64,000 nucleotides of DNA, taken from contig OX578144.1 in assembly GCA_951213105.1 (NCBI GenBank), positions 79,223,801-79,287,800 of the forward strand, read 5' to 3'. Below are positions 1 through 10,740 of this stretch, piece after piece (the first letter of the stretch is position 1; every line of letters begins with the position of its first letter). The position numbers and the translations under genes were made by a program. Below the pieces are notes generated by a model. That model had not been told where the DNA came from and ran no database searches. It was given only the letters and a program-made list of their open reading frames with translations. This DNA is from Amaurobius ferox (Eukaryota; Arthropoda; Arachnida; Araneae; Amaurobiidae).

Positions 1-687
1 TGAATTTACTAATTTTACAGTAAAATAAAATAGATTATTCTTATAGCAGATATTTATATTCTTTCCAAGATATTGAATTTTCGTCAATTAGTCGTCATTT
101 TCATTGATTTAGCGTCATTTTTGTCTATTTAGCGAGATTTTCGTTCATTTAGCAACATTTTAAAAAGTCGCCAAGTTGGCGACATTCCACCAAATTGGTC
201 GCTAAAATCTCGCCAAGCGTTAGGGAGGGATAAATAAGTTATTCTAACAGCAGATAAATGACTATTGGCGTTCAAATACAAAAGTATTACTTAAAGTATC
301 TTTTTTCATGAATGGAACGAGCTAGATCCACGAGAATGATGTCACCAAATGTATCGCATGATATTACATATGAAAAGTGAACATATTTCTTAATAGGAAA
401 TATATATATATTTTAATTGCATGATTTTTTGATAATTTTTTTTTAAAATGTGCAATATCTCGAGAATGGTTCATGCTAGCGTTCATAAGACATGTCTATT
501 TGCGTAATTTTATTAGAGGTTTTGATTTTTTGATGATTTTTTCAAAATTTTACTCGGAAATTTAGGGGGGTTCTGAAAATTCAATTGCGTATAAAAACAA
601 TAGGCTTCTAGTATTCACGGATTGTAATTTTTGTACCAAATTTCTTTCGAATCGGTCCATTCGTTCTTCAGTTATTGACGCTCACTG

Positions 688-718
<31 letters not shown>

Positions 719-838
719 TCACCTCAAAAATGTTCGATTCGTGATCAGGGATGCTTGAAACTTGCTCTCCCGTCGAAAACTCGAATTCTCGACCCCGTCA
801 CAATACTTTTCTTATACATTATTGTATATAGGGAAAGT
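1..838 (+). mobile_element. F1 repeat copy, cut by window start
   Basis: Seen: this stretch matches the copies starting near 28377, 29289, 30308 (inverted) and 58184 (inverted) almost throughout. In order it holds a period-20 block (GTCATTTTCATTGATTTAGC and variants, about 90-160), a 17-bp palindrome GTCGCCAAGTTGGCGAC at 167-183 followed by several CGCCAA motifs, a CTCGAGAATGGTTCATGCTAGC box, a box reading AATCGGTCCATTCGTT, a (CA)n tract, then TCGAAAACTCGAATTCTCGACC and the terminal hairpin whose arms are cttatacatt and the GTATATAgGGAAAGT side. It has no coding capacity. Inference: a non-autonomous transposon, perhaps Helentron-like. A SINE sits in its terminal hairpin at 839-1200. Confidence 0.75.
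688..714. repeat. (CA)n microsatellite inside F1
   Basis: About 13 CA units. They occupy the same place as the CA/TG tracts of the other F1 copies, so this is a built-in part of the family rather than an independent microsatellite. Confidence 0.9.
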
Positions 839-1200
839 CCCCCCCCCCCCCCTCCAATGGCCAGGCATTGACTCTTTCATATTCGCCTATACATCGGCCA
901 GAACAGTGAACCTCTTAGCCGTCAAAAACGTTGCCCCAGCGCACCAGTGGGGGTGGGAACACATTGCGCCCAACAACACAAACATCCATGTCTTACGTGG
1001 GACTCGAACCCACAACGTGGCGGCCGATCAATTGCTGGAAACGCTCGCTTTGGCCGTTCGGCCACCACGTCGACTGAAATGAGTCAACAGTACGCGGTGT
1101 TCTTAGGTGGTCACCCACCCAAGTACTAACTGCGCCCGATGCTGCTTAACTTCGGTGATCTAATGGGAACCGGTGTTTTCAGCACGGTACAGCCGTTGGC
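839..1200 (-). mobile_element. 5S-headed SINE with tRNA-like second module (SINE A)
   Basis: Read on the minus strand, it begins with a 118-nt 5S rRNA-like head (1200 to 1083). A tRNA-like module follows (about 1075-985; GTGGCCGAACGGCCAAAGCG as A-box side, GGGTTCGAGTCCCAC as B box), then a body of about 130 nt, and it ends in a poly-G run (poly-C on the plus strand, 839-852). It is flanked by 14-bp direct repeats with one mismatch: TATATAGGGAAAGT at 825-838 and TATATAAGGAAAGT at 1201-1214. This is direct evidence of target-primed retroposition into F1. The body differs from the other SINEs here. Known: 5S-derived heads define SINE3-type elements, and a 5S plus tRNA double head is unusual. Confidence 0.85.
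1083..1200 (-). rRNA. 5S rRNA-derived SINE head (pseudogene)
   Basis: The minus strand starts GCCAACGGCTGTACC and holds the internal control region ATCACCGAAGTTAAGCAGC, then AGTACTTGGGTGGGTGACC, and ends near CTGTTGAC. Its length (118 nt) fits 5S rRNA. Changes such as GGTTCCCATTAGATC mark it as a diverged copy. It is fused to a SINE body, so I do not treat it as a ribosomal gene. Confidence 0.85.
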
Positions 1201-1216
1201 TATATAAGGAAAGTAT

Positions 1217-2115
1217 AAATATTAAAATATTGTCGATTCTAAGTGAAAAACTCGTGGTGATATTCATGAGACAAAATTTTGAGGGTTTGAAGAATAGGAG
1301 AAAATATCAATATTGTATATCAATTGAATAGGAGAATAGAATTGAATAGGAGATTTGGAGGAGACAAGTACAAAATTTTATTTTGTAGATAGTTCCTGAA
1401 TTCTTTTGAAAATTGCTTGGTAAGAGCGTAGTTTTGGTGTAAGTCAGGAACTTTCTTTTATTCTCCAGGCTTTGATTTTATATAGATGCCAAACTTGCTA
1501 ATTATTACCGTAAACATTTTTCAAGACATTGGATACTTTACCCAAAAGGGGCCGTATAAAAAGTTAGATTTTGTATTCTTATGCAAATACCTACCCAGTT
1601 TTGAAAATATTTTATACAAACTTTTCTTACGATTAAAAACAATTTTCCAATTGGAAGTAGAACTAACTAGAATCGAGAACTGTCTGGAACTGATGGTTCA
1701 AAAGTTATAAATCTGCCCAGTCGTTTTGGAACACTCTGTATAAAGTTTTGGTGTTACTTCACGTTTATTTCTTCAGTTTTGCAATTTTGTTTTTACCCAA
1801 AATGTAATATATTCCAAATTCTTTAAAAATTAAAAATTAAATTTTAAGAAGTAAAAATTAAATTGATGTGGCCAGCACATAATTTTCATTACAGCTTCGA
1901 ATATTTCTCTCCCCGCTCTTTAGATTTATTATTGTTCTCCTATATGAAATATTTTGATATTCATTGAAATGAGATGTATTAGTTTTATAGCACAAAATAA
2001 CATATATATTAATAAGTATTGAAAATTACACATAATTTACACTTTTAATAATTTCATTTTTAAATGATGCCCTATCGCTGAAATTGCGCAAAAAATAATT
2101 GCAATGTAATTGCAA
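1217..2115. other. AT-rich stretch without recognisable gene
   Basis: The only open frame of note (1486-1710, 74 codons) has no motif and no typical composition. I see no RNA gene or clear repeat. Confidence 0.5.
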
Positions 2116-2306
2116 TGTGCAGCCGCGGAAAAAAAAAACCGCCCCAACCTCTGTTAATCGAGCATTGTTCATCGTAGAGAAAATTGAATCGATTAGGAAT
2201 AACATCCTCTACAAATTAATGTGCGTAAAATTTGCATAAGGGGCCGTCTTCATATCTAAAAGCGCACAAACTTTGAAATTTTAAATGGCAACACCCAAGT
2301 TTGACA
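2116..2306 (+). repeat. Inverted repeat, left copy
   Basis: About 190 bp, from GCAGCCGCGG to AAATGGCAACACCCAAGTTTGAC, recur in inverse orientation at 3686-3880 with roughly 90 percent identity. Beyond this the copies continue in a similar style (ACCAAATTTCAAGTC against CACCAAATTAGTCC) but diverge. This looks like two copies of one dispersed repeat facing each other rather than the TIRs of one element. Confidence 0.75.
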
Positions 2307-3230
2307 ACATAGTTCGAATCTAGAGCAAAATTAAACCTGTGATACCAAATTTCAAGTCATTTGGGTGAAGCGTTTCTGAGTTGTGAGTATGTAAAGTTTT
2401 GAGCTCCTAATGTTAAATTAGTTTCCAAAACTACCATTCATATCTTCTGTAATAATTATCTGCTCACTCTGATTATTTGTATGACGTTACTACTAAACAA
2501 CCCAAACACATTTACGTGATTTTTATTTTTGTGGAAATAATTGTTTGTATGAAATATTAATTATGAAATCAATAATCGAAAAAATATGAATACAAGTTTT
2601 GATAAAAACATGTATTCATAAAAATCGGACATGTTTTGATAAAAATCGATTCACAAGGACTTTTTATATGTTTATGTAAAATTTCAGGTGTTTCCTCCCT
2701 CTAGTTCTTTTGAAATGTTTAAATATTCAGCATCACGATGATTTTAGGGGTCATATATTAGTTTAAAAAATGACTAATGTGAAAACGTTATATTAATTGT
2801 AAGTTAATCTTTATTTAAGAAAACGGGCATTTATTTTTACCCAGTTTTAATAAAAACTATAGATGCAACCTAATCAACGTAATTCTGCTACTGTATTGAA
2901 GGGTGCAAACTTGTATGGTTATAAATGGGATCTACTTATGTTACTGCCGATTAATAGTTCCCAAGCTACTGCGAGTTGAAATCGCCCACAAAATGTAATA
3001 ATTTATAATAAAAAATATTTATGTAAAACAATAACAAATTATAAAATTATGTGATACTAAACACCAACAAGACTTCAAACGGTGATTGATAATGACGGAT
3101 TGATACTTTTAAATTCGTCACCAAGTTCCAACGGAGTTGTTTTGTCGCGTCATCAGCAGATATTTGTTAGTCTCATAAATTGTTTTTGAACCAGCATTAT
3201 AAAATGCCATTTGAAAATAAACATTTCATT
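2307..3230. other. Spacer between inverted repeat copies
   Basis: AT-rich sequence with no coding signal. The first part probably continues the repeat that starts at 2116. Confidence 0.4.
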
Positions 3231-3231
3231 C

Positions 3232-3490
3232 TTCTTTACTTCTTTCTTCTTTTATTGACCCTGCCATGAATGCCCCATTAGTTTTTAGCAACGTACCCAG
3301 TACGGCTTTTTACCCCTAATAATCGTGCCCTATTTGAGGCTCACATAAAACTACTCATTACAGGCCCACTACCTTAGTAACACACACACACAAGACAACA
3401 CCACACCCAGCCATGAAAATGCTCATTCTCTCATACAGGAATCGAACCTGCGACCCTTTGGCTGTGAGGTAAGCCATAATGCTGAATGTC
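3232..3490 (-). mobile_element. Candidate tRNA-derived SINE
   Basis: On the minus strand a B-box match GGTTCGATTCC lies at 3448-3438, and ATGGCTTACCTCACAGCC lies upstream in the A-box position. After a unique body with a short (GT) tract, the sequence ends in an A-rich run (AAAAGAAGAAAGAAG, near 3240-3255). This architecture is typical of a tRNA-derived SINE. I found no clean target duplication and the body does not resemble the other SINEs here. Confidence 0.5.
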
Positions 3491-3685
3491 AAGAGGATAG
3501 TTCAATAATTTACAACAGGGCTGTGGTCAATCAACGAAACATCGCCCATCAAATTGCGCTTTTCAATATGGAGCTGATCCCCGAAAATTGCACATTCTGG
3601 AATATTGAATATCTCCAGATAGAAACGTCGTGAAAATTTGAATTTGGACTAATTTGGTGGTCTAGAACTTGTGGGTAACGTCAAA

Positions 3686-3880
3686 ATTGGGTGTTGCCAT
3701 TGGAAATTTCAAAGTTTATGCGCGTTTAGATATGAAGACGGTCCCTTATGCAAATTTTACGCACATTAATTTGTAGAGGATGTTATTCCTAATCGAATGG
3801 TATCATCAATTTTCTCTACGATGAACGATGCTCGATTAACAGTGGATGGGGCGTTTTTTTTCTGCGGCTGTACAATAGGG
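3686..3880 (-). repeat. Inverted repeat, right copy
   Basis: Reverse complement of 2116-2306, with an extra short insertion (TGATACCAT) and scattered changes. Short open frames through it are shadows of the repeat. Confidence 0.75.
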
Positions 3881-3947
3881 CGTGACAGTAAAATATGCAA
3901 CCAATTGCAGACCTGATGCCCCGTTGGGATGTTACATGATGTAGGCT

Positions 3948-3974
3948 GTGTGTGTGTGTGTGGGGGGGGGGGGG
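3948..3974. repeat. (TG)n followed by poly-G
   Basis: A short TG tract runs directly into about 14 G. The same TG-then-G layout occurs near 20930-20967 and 36250-36288. Confidence 0.9.
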
Positions 3975-5197
3975 GTAGTGCCATTACCCTCAATGTCAAA
4001 AAAATTTCATCAGTTCTCCATAGATTCTATGTGCCCCCTCTTTCCCCCCGAATCTTGGAAATAGCTTATCCTTGTTGCATAGTGCGAGTTATTGCATTAT
4101 TTTTTTTTTAATTAAAAATTGCATATTAAATAAGCATTTAATGCAGTAAAGCATATTCATTCCTTTATTTGATTTTCTTTTAACTGGTTGGTATTTTTAA
4201 AAATTGAGACCTCTTCTATTTTGTCGATTTGAACCAAAATTTAGTTAGCACCAGGTCAACCAATAGTGGCCTAATTGCAACATTACTTTAAAATCCGCTG
4301 GATAGTTTTAGACAGATAATTTCATATAATTTTAGTGGAAATATATATCGTTCGGACATATGCAGAAATACGCCACTCTAAAATAATGGATTCATGTTCT
4401 ATATCCAAAACGCGTAAATTCGAAGAAAAATCGATTTCAAATTTTTGATTCTGTTGTTTTCTTTTACACATATCCTATATTTATACATATTATTTTATAC
4501 ATATTCTATACATATTGTATTATTTTATATTTCCTAATATTTTGATCCACCTAATAACGTAACTAGGGCGTGTTTTAGAGGTCATAAGCTAAACAATGGC
4601 ATTGATTCTCTATTGGCTAAACTATTGCTCTGTAAACTCCCATTCCAATTGCCATCAACCCCCCCCCCCCCTCTCTCTCTCCACCCACCGGGATCCTACG
4701 CGTATGGAGAAGCCAATATAAAACGTCTTCTCATAAGAATATTTTTTTCAGTTCTTTAACAATCATTATACAACATACAATTACTTTTCTCCTGTGTTGT
4801 TATTTTGATACTTAATTTACTTCCCACTCATTTTACAATTCTATTGTCATACATAAATCTTATTCAGCTTCAGTGTGTTTGGAAGAAAAAAAAAATCACG
4901 ACATTATGTTTATTTGACCTCTGTTAATTTTTATTATTTATATACTATCCATGGAATTAATTGTTTGGGCATCTAGCGTTCGAAGGTTATCGGGTAAAAA
5001 AATGTTTCACTCATACCTGGCAGTTGATTTAGCAGTTGATTCAGACTTCTTTAAAATAATTTAATTAGGACTACAAAGGTTAAAGAGTAAAAAGCCTAGA
5101 TTTTCTTTCAAAGTTACTAATTGTTGTTTCAGTTTGTTAAATTTGGTGTCACATGCTGAACACTCCAGATTTCGCCTTTCTTTCTGACTTTCAATAC
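3975..5197. other. Non-coding AT-rich stretch
   Basis: No gene is recognised. A C13 run at 4659-4671 continues into a short (CT)n. No ribosomal, tRNA or transposase signal was seen. Confidence 0.5.
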
Positions 5198-5201
5198 TTA
5201 A

Positions 5202-6040
5202 GGGGACGGTGGACGTTGAAATGAGCAAAAATCGACTAAAAAAAGTTTTTTTTTTTAATATATGACATTGTTTTAAACATTTAATCTTTTGCTTACGGGT
5301 GGGACAGCGCCCATCCCAAACGAAGAACCTCCCCAAGCATTGAACCTGCTGCAGCAGGTGCAATGCTTCTGCCGGCGATTTCCATGGACGCCAATGTCTG
5401 AAAAGGGGATCGAATTGTTTGGGATAGGGTATGTCAAATACCTGTCTTTTGGGGAGGTTCTTCGTTTGGTATGAACGCTGTCCCACCCGTAAGCAAAAGG
5501 TTAAATATATTTATTTCGAAACGGAATTTTCAAAGGTTTTACATTTTTAAAATGCTCCGTGCGTCTTAATTTTTGTTTGAGATGCATGAAATTTGGTAAA
5601 AAGACACCTTTCATGCTTTTTAATGAAACTGGGTATGTATGCATTTTATAATTGAACTTTATTACGGTAATTAAAAGTTAATAATAATAACCCAATTAAA
5701 TGATGAAAATTAAGTTTTAATGCAGAAAAATATTTTTAAAAAATTAACTTTCTAAGGGATTTAAAAATGAATACCCAAATTTGTTCATAATGTGTTTTTG
5801 AGTGATCATAATGTAAAATTAATCAAAAATGTCAACAAATAGCATGCAAGGTGCATTTTCAAATTTTCGTTAAAAAAAATTAAATTAAAAAAAAATTCAA
5901 AATTATAGCGAAATTGAAAAAAAATTGAATGGTATTTTATATGGTAATGTTAAGAAGAATATTTATACAAAATTTCATGTTTCTAAGTCAATAAATAAAT
6001 AAATAAATAAATAAACAAAATTTCAACGTCCACCGTCCCC
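5202..6040. mobile_element. TTAA-flanked MITE with 20-bp TIRs (outer element)
   Basis: The ends are perfect inverted repeats: GGGGACGGTGGACGTTGAAA at 5202 and its complement ending at 6040. Both sides are flanked by TTAA (5198-5201 and 6041-6044). TTAA duplication is the signature of piggyBac and Kolobok superfamilies. The interior is AT-rich with no transposase, so it is non-autonomous. It has received a second TTAA element at 5285-5500. A 141-codon minus frame crossing it is a by-product of the inner palindrome. Confidence 0.85.
5285..5500. mobile_element. TTAA-flanked foldback MITE nested in the outer one
   Basis: TTAA at 5281-5284 and 5501-5504 bracket a 216-bp element. Its ends read TCTTTTGCTTACGGGTGGGA on the left and CCTTTTGCTTACGGGTGGGA as the complement on the right, and the pairing continues through GACAGCG and AACGAAGAACC. 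The TTAA plus CCTTTTGC terminus resembles piggyBac-type ends (inference). The core is GC-richer than its surroundings and has a CTGCTGCAGCAG palindrome near 5347. It carries no coding sequence. Confidence 0.88.
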
Positions 6041-6044
6041 TTAA

Positions 6045-6452
6045 TCCACTAATTCGGATTTTTACCTAAATTGCTTCGAAAGCATTGCAAAAATTATTTT
6101 CCCACATGTCACCAGACATGAAGCTAAATGAACGAACCAACTGTTTGGAACGCATCAGCTGTAGACAAACACATCTGAAGTTATGCACATGCATGCCATT
6201 TCGTGGTATCGTGAGTTTTCCCATGACATGTTACATGCTTGAAAGGATTCATGCCTGTAGCTCTTCTTGTTCAATTTGTTTTGTTGATAAGCGTGTGTTA
6301 TACTTTATGCTATTTATTTATTTTCTCTACATATATGATATGCGTAGTAAGTTAAGCTCTCGGTATTGAAATAAACACTCTTTATTGATTGATGACGGGT
6401 TTTTACCTTTTACGGTCAGAACAGAGGAGGAGCAGGAGAAAAAAGAACTAAT
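6045..6452. other. Short non-coding stretch
   Basis: A 94-codon plus frame (6085-6369) is cysteine-rich but has no recognisable domain, upstream signal or splice context. I do not call a gene. Confidence 0.4.
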
Positions 6453-6640
6453 ATTTTCATAAAATAGTATGGTAACACGTCAAATAGTTAATACCTTAAA
6501 AATAAAGACCACCAAAAAATTTGACCACAATTGAAAGTCTTTTATTAAAATCGCCTTTTTATGACGTACAAAAATCATACGGCCATAGCGCTTTCGGGCA
6601 TTACTGTGCCTTTCATCAGTGGCACCAAGTGAAAATAAGG
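6453..6640 (-). mobile_element. Repeat end with hammerhead-like motif (Penelope-like candidate)
   Basis: Homologous to the two arms of the palindrome at 46599-46862: both share ATAAAATAGTA, AACACGTCAA, AAAGTnTTTTATTAAAATC and the motif block near GCCACTGATGA. The minus strand carries an almost complete hammerhead core (separate entry). Known: Penelope-like retroelements carry minimal type I hammerheads in their terminal repeats. Assignment to that class is inference, since no reverse transcriptase is seen. Confidence 0.5.
6581..6624 (-). ncRNA. Hammerhead ribozyme-like core
   Basis: On the minus strand: GCCA (5' side of stem I, 6623-6620), CTGATGA (6619-6613), a stem-loop AGGCA-CAGTAA-TGCCC (6611-6596, one extra A), GAAA (6595-6592), a tiny GCGC stem III side, TA (cleavage after A at 6586), then TGGC (6585-6582) pairing with GCCA. 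All core residues (CUGAUGA, GAA, UH) are present. Stem II has an A-C mismatch at its base, so activity may be weak. This is seen in sequence and was not folded by program. Confidence 0.6.
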
Positions 6641-6829
6641 GGTGATCATGTGCTTAAATGTAGGCCATAACCACTAGACAAATTTACATATTAAATTTAT
6701 ACTTTTTACATTTTTAAATACGAGGCATTTAACGTATAATTTAACAATAACATACAAATTACAATAAAAGAAAAAATATTCATAAATTAAATGATAACTA
6801 ATAAGAATGTTGTAAAAAAAAAAAAAAAA

Positions 6830-7034
6830 GTCAGCCGTGTTCACGCGGAGTACGATCACGTTAAACATGTGGGTTCGTAAGACCTTCCGAGAGGTTGGTG
6901 GTAGGGGAAGGAGGGTACTGTCCCTGTGGATGCCTCCTCCACTGGGTTCCGGTCTAAATTGGGTGGCACTTCCCGGCCGTCCAACCTTACACCTTTCTGG
7001 TAGGTCGGACGGTCTGGGTCTCAACAACAACAAC
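6830..7034 (+). mobile_element. Headless SINE: shared central domain plus CAA tail (SINE B)
   Basis: Starts at AGCCGTGTTCACGCGG and contains the shared block GTACGATCACGTTAAACATG, then TAAATTGGGTGGCACTTCCC and GGTAGGTCGGACGGTCTGGG, ending in (CAA)n. No 5S or tRNA head remains. A poly-A run precedes it at 6814-6829. The tail matches the SINEs at 10741, 21299 and 33210. Confidence 0.85.
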
Positions 7035-7964
7035 GTAGTGAGTCGAGAACGAGACGAAGGGTCTGAACGGGATCAAAATTACAAATAAGTTCACGGTAAA
7101 TATAAATAAAAAGGGGTTCATAAAGTAAAATATTACGGTAGTTGTTGCAGCTAATTAAAAGAAAAGTTTTATCAAACATAGGATGAAAATTTTCGTTAAT
7201 AATTAGAAATAGTCATTCTTGCAAGAGACCAATATATCACTAATTGAAAAGAGAACTTACTCGAAAAATGTGATAGTCATTTTGTTGTTTATTTGAAGAT
7301 CTGTAGTGTAACAACGAGTGAAGAAAGGGAGTAGGGCCTTTCATTATAACCCTATTGCTGGCATACGAGAAAGAGAGTTAATTTGAAAAATGAAATGAGC
7401 CCAGTTTATTTCTTTTTGGTATAAAAATTAAAATGAGGGTGAAAAAAGGAAATTTAAGTCCAAGATATTTAAATTGCAAATGCGAGATAAATAACATTTT
7501 AAATAAAATGTTTAAAAGTTGAAATAATACATCTTAATATGCTTCTAAAATCATCGGCATATCTCAAAACAGAATTATAATGTTTTCTTCATTTTTCCAA
7601 AAATCGGATGGAATGGAATTCATTCTCTTTTTTCAATCAGTGAGTCAATTTAAGTAGGCATCAGGTGGTCTCATGTCGTTGTATTGGAGTCATTTGGCCG
7701 GTTTGTGCCAATATATCTGCCAATTTAATACTTTTTACACAGTTATAACACAATTCAAACATTCATTTTCCAGCATAAATGGGGCGGAAGTTTTTCATGC
7801 CAGGTTCTGGGAACAGTCTGAAAAAAATTAAGGCAGAAAGAACATCGTGGTTTTTGAATAATGCGAGTTTACAAATCAAAGATATTTTAATGTTTATGCG
7901 ATAGACAGATTTTACTTATCCAGTTTACGAATTATGGACCCTAAATAAGGGAAACTTAAGCAAG
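7035..7964. other. AT-rich stretch, nothing recognised
   Basis: No long frame, RNA gene or clear repeat. Confidence 0.5.
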
Positions 7965-8248
7965 GTATTCACGCACAAATAAAATAAAAATGCAGCATGC
8001 AGTTGTTTCGAGAATAAACTGGATTCCCTTCGTCAGTGCGAGAGAGCCAAGAATCCCGCAGTTAAAGAGACGAAATAGGTCAGTGTGGGCCAGGAATTGT
8101 GCAATGGGATATGTTGCCAATGGGACGTTGGACCCATTTCGCCTTTTTGACTTTGGGTTTGTTGATTCTCTAGCATTGATGAAGGAGATGCAGCGTATCA
8201 TCGAAATAGTTCTACGCTTGCATTCTTATTTTATTTGTGCATGAATAC
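7965..8248. mobile_element. Foldback MITE, 284 bp
   Basis: The outer 30 bp pair well (GTATTCACGCACAAATAAAA against the complement of the right end, GTATTCATGCACAAATAAAA). The arms then pair imperfectly over about 100 bp each. Similar open frames on both strands (LFxLFxxGxxxSLAL) are a by-product of the near-palindrome. No target duplication is clear. Confidence 0.6.
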
Positions 8249-9027
8249 GTTGCTGAAGTTTTTCATATCCTTTGCGCAATGTATTTTTTACTTCTTGATA
8301 TAGACTCTAATGATAGGAAATGGTATGCGCTGAGCATACTTTACAAAGAAAGTTTGCGTTTGTGGCAGTAACGTCGCCAATAGCATCGATGTGTTCCGGG
8401 GGAAGGGGGGGGGGGTCATACTTCCATCGATCCCATTGGATTGCAAAGAAATGATATATAAATATGAAATGATAAAATGATATATGGAAATGTAAAATGA
8501 TATATGGAAAATGATATATAAAATGATATATGGAAAATAAAATATTTCTTTACTAACCTCTCCCCCAGAATTTTTTTTTCTGGCTATTCGCTATACTGGT
8601 TGACGGTTCGGAGAATTTCTCTTTATGCAGATGTTGATGAAAATAAGAAAACATTTCAAACTATACTGGTAAAATGGCGTAAGATTGTGATACGTTGGAA
8701 TTAATTAAGATAAGCGTGTTAGTATTAGAAAAGAATTTGGAATAAGATTTAGAAAAAGGGAGGGAGTTTTTATTTTAAGCGAGGTAAAATTTTCTGTATC
8801 ATATGCCATATTCGAAAACGTTCGCCGTGCGTTTAAATATGTTTAAAATGTGTCATTGGATTCGTGAAAATTCGATTTCGAGATTTTGACCCCTTTACAG
8901 TACTTTCCGTACTAAGCGTGTAAGAAAAATAATAATGCTGCTTGTGATTGTGATAATTGCATTTCCCAAATTATTCAGAATGGCTTACAAATTATGAAAA
9001 GCTAAATCTCGCTGATTTACTTGTATG

Positions 9028-9028
<1 letters not shown>
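8249..9028. other. Non-coding stretch with simple repeats
   Basis: Holds a G-rich run at 8398-8415 and a minisatellite of ATGATATATGGAAA-type units at about 8449-8540. No gene. Confidence 0.6.

Positions 9029-9057
<29 letters not shown>
9029..9057. repeat. Poly-T tract of 29
   Basis: A run of 29 T with no recognisable retroelement body on either side. Confidence 0.9.
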
Positions 9058-9061
<4 letters not shown>

Positions 9062-10390
9062 CAAAAATATGTTTGCTTTTGCTAATTGCGTTTCCCCTTT
9101 ACATTAAGACTTGCACTGCACCCGCTACATTGCACTAAAACCCAATTTACATTTCAATCTTCTGTTCCTTGTTATTCCATTAATATTTCTTCCGTACACT
9201 AACTATCTACGGCTGTCGCATAATTTATACCAAAATGCTTTTAAAAACTTTTCTCTAAAGACAGCTCTTTTAATGTTTCTAAAGCACGGATTTATAACTT
9301 TATTTTCTGGATGATGTATTGAATCAAATCCTCTGATGCAAATTCTACTCAAGGAAGAAAAGCAAAAACAGAAAAGTATAAAAGCAAACAAGAAAGGTAG
9401 ATAAGTAAAGCTTTACTAATACTATTGCAGCCCTGTGAGTAAAACCAATAGCGTAATCTTTATTACCTAACTTCTGCGATCAATTTGGCCGCTTTTTAAA
9501 AGATTAATTCACTTGCTGTAGGTATCAACTCGTATTTTTACCTTCTCTTAGTGAACTGAATATATAGAGAAAGGGAGGTTTTTTTTCTTGAAGATTTTTG
9601 AAGTGCAAGATTTTGGCAAATAAGCACGCTTCAGGCTTTATTAAGCTGTTTCCAACTTGAAAAGAGAAAGTTTTATCAAATTTATACGACTATCTTCTTG
9701 AGACCTCTAATTTGAAAATACATTTTTTTTTTCTTTTTGATAATGGTTGTGGTAACAATAAAACTAAATGATTAAGTATTTTTACAAAAAATATTTAAAA
9801 GACTAACGAGAAGAAAAGTTAATAAAAATACCCCATTTTTGCGTGTGTGTGTTTTTAAGCTAATTATAGTAGTAATAGACCTAAACAGTATAGAATATGC
9901 ATCGATAAGAAGGTCGAGTGGCGTCTGACACTCCATATATTTAATGAGTGTTGTTAAGCAATAAAATTTACAAATCGTTTATCTTCTCTGCACTGAAGGA
10001 TCAAAATTTTAGGTGGCCTGGTTTCATCAGGGTGAGAGTGAACCCTAATTGTCCAATATAAAAACATTAAATTTCAGGACTTTCGAAGAACATAATGTTT
10101 ATATACTACTCGTATTTTGAGTTTTGAACAATGCATCATTCCGATGTGACTGCATTATGTTGCGAAAAGCAAGCAAGATGAATCCAAGTTGAGTCTCTCT
10201 TTCTCTCGCTAATAATTTCGATTGTGCTTACCCAATTAGCCTCCGAAATTCTGCAGCAATTTTATCATTAACATCTCCCAGACTTCGAGACAGTTCAAGG
10301 TTTGCCGTTAAACGAATTAATTTTTACACCGTTACTTAAATCGCCGATGTCAATTTTCTATTTTCTCTTCATTTTTGGAGCCCGCCACTT
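9058..10390. other. Non-coding AT-rich stretch
   Basis: Short frames on both strands lack motifs. Nothing else is seen. Confidence 0.5.
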
Positions 10391-10640
10391 TGAATCAATT
10401 AATCAACCTGATTCCAGCTGAGTCGGCGGTCGTCTTTCTTTGCAAGTCCCGCATCCTTTTAATGTCTGAACTGCCTCGGTTCATCTTTCGTTATTGGGAG
10501 CAAACGCCAATCCGAGAAAAATGGTATCCACTTATACCACATGTGGTAATTAATCTAAAAATACTGTTGGGCAAAAGTTTTAGATGTCTTCTATTTAATT
10601 GTTTCTGGAGCGTCTTGTGGTTTTTACTCCTCTGATTTGT
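10391..10640 (+). repeat. Dispersed repeat, copy 1
   Basis: Shares AATTAATCAACCTgATTCCA, GGGAGCAAACGC.., CACATGtGGTaATTAAT, TTTAATTGTTTCtGGAgCGT and TTTTTACTCC in the same order with 13072-13320. The 86-codon frame here is not conserved in the second copy, so it is not a gene. Confidence 0.65.
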
Positions 10641-10705
10641 GGATGTGTATCTGGAAATTAGGTGCATTAGGAACGACAATTTCAATTAGTACTCTTATTA
10701 CTCTC

Positions 10706-10740
10706 CTTACATAAATATTATGATGTATAAGGAAAGTATT
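10706..10740 (-). mobile_element. F1 hairpin end, left of SINE C
   Basis: TATTATGATGTATAAGGAAAGTATT matches the F1 terminal hairpin, and the copy resumes at 11017. The SINE at 10741-11016 splits it. Confidence 0.75.

Noticed and set aside
762..1129. 106- and 60-codon frames
   Set aside because: They lie inside the 5S-headed SINE and its F1 host.
3428..3490. True tRNA gene
   Set aside because: Only the B box is good; acceptor and anticodon arms cannot be formed convincingly and a SINE body follows.
5061..5486. 141-codon minus-strand frame
   Set aside because: It runs through the nested TTAA palindrome and a TIR; its translation is explained by the inverted repeats and has no domain.
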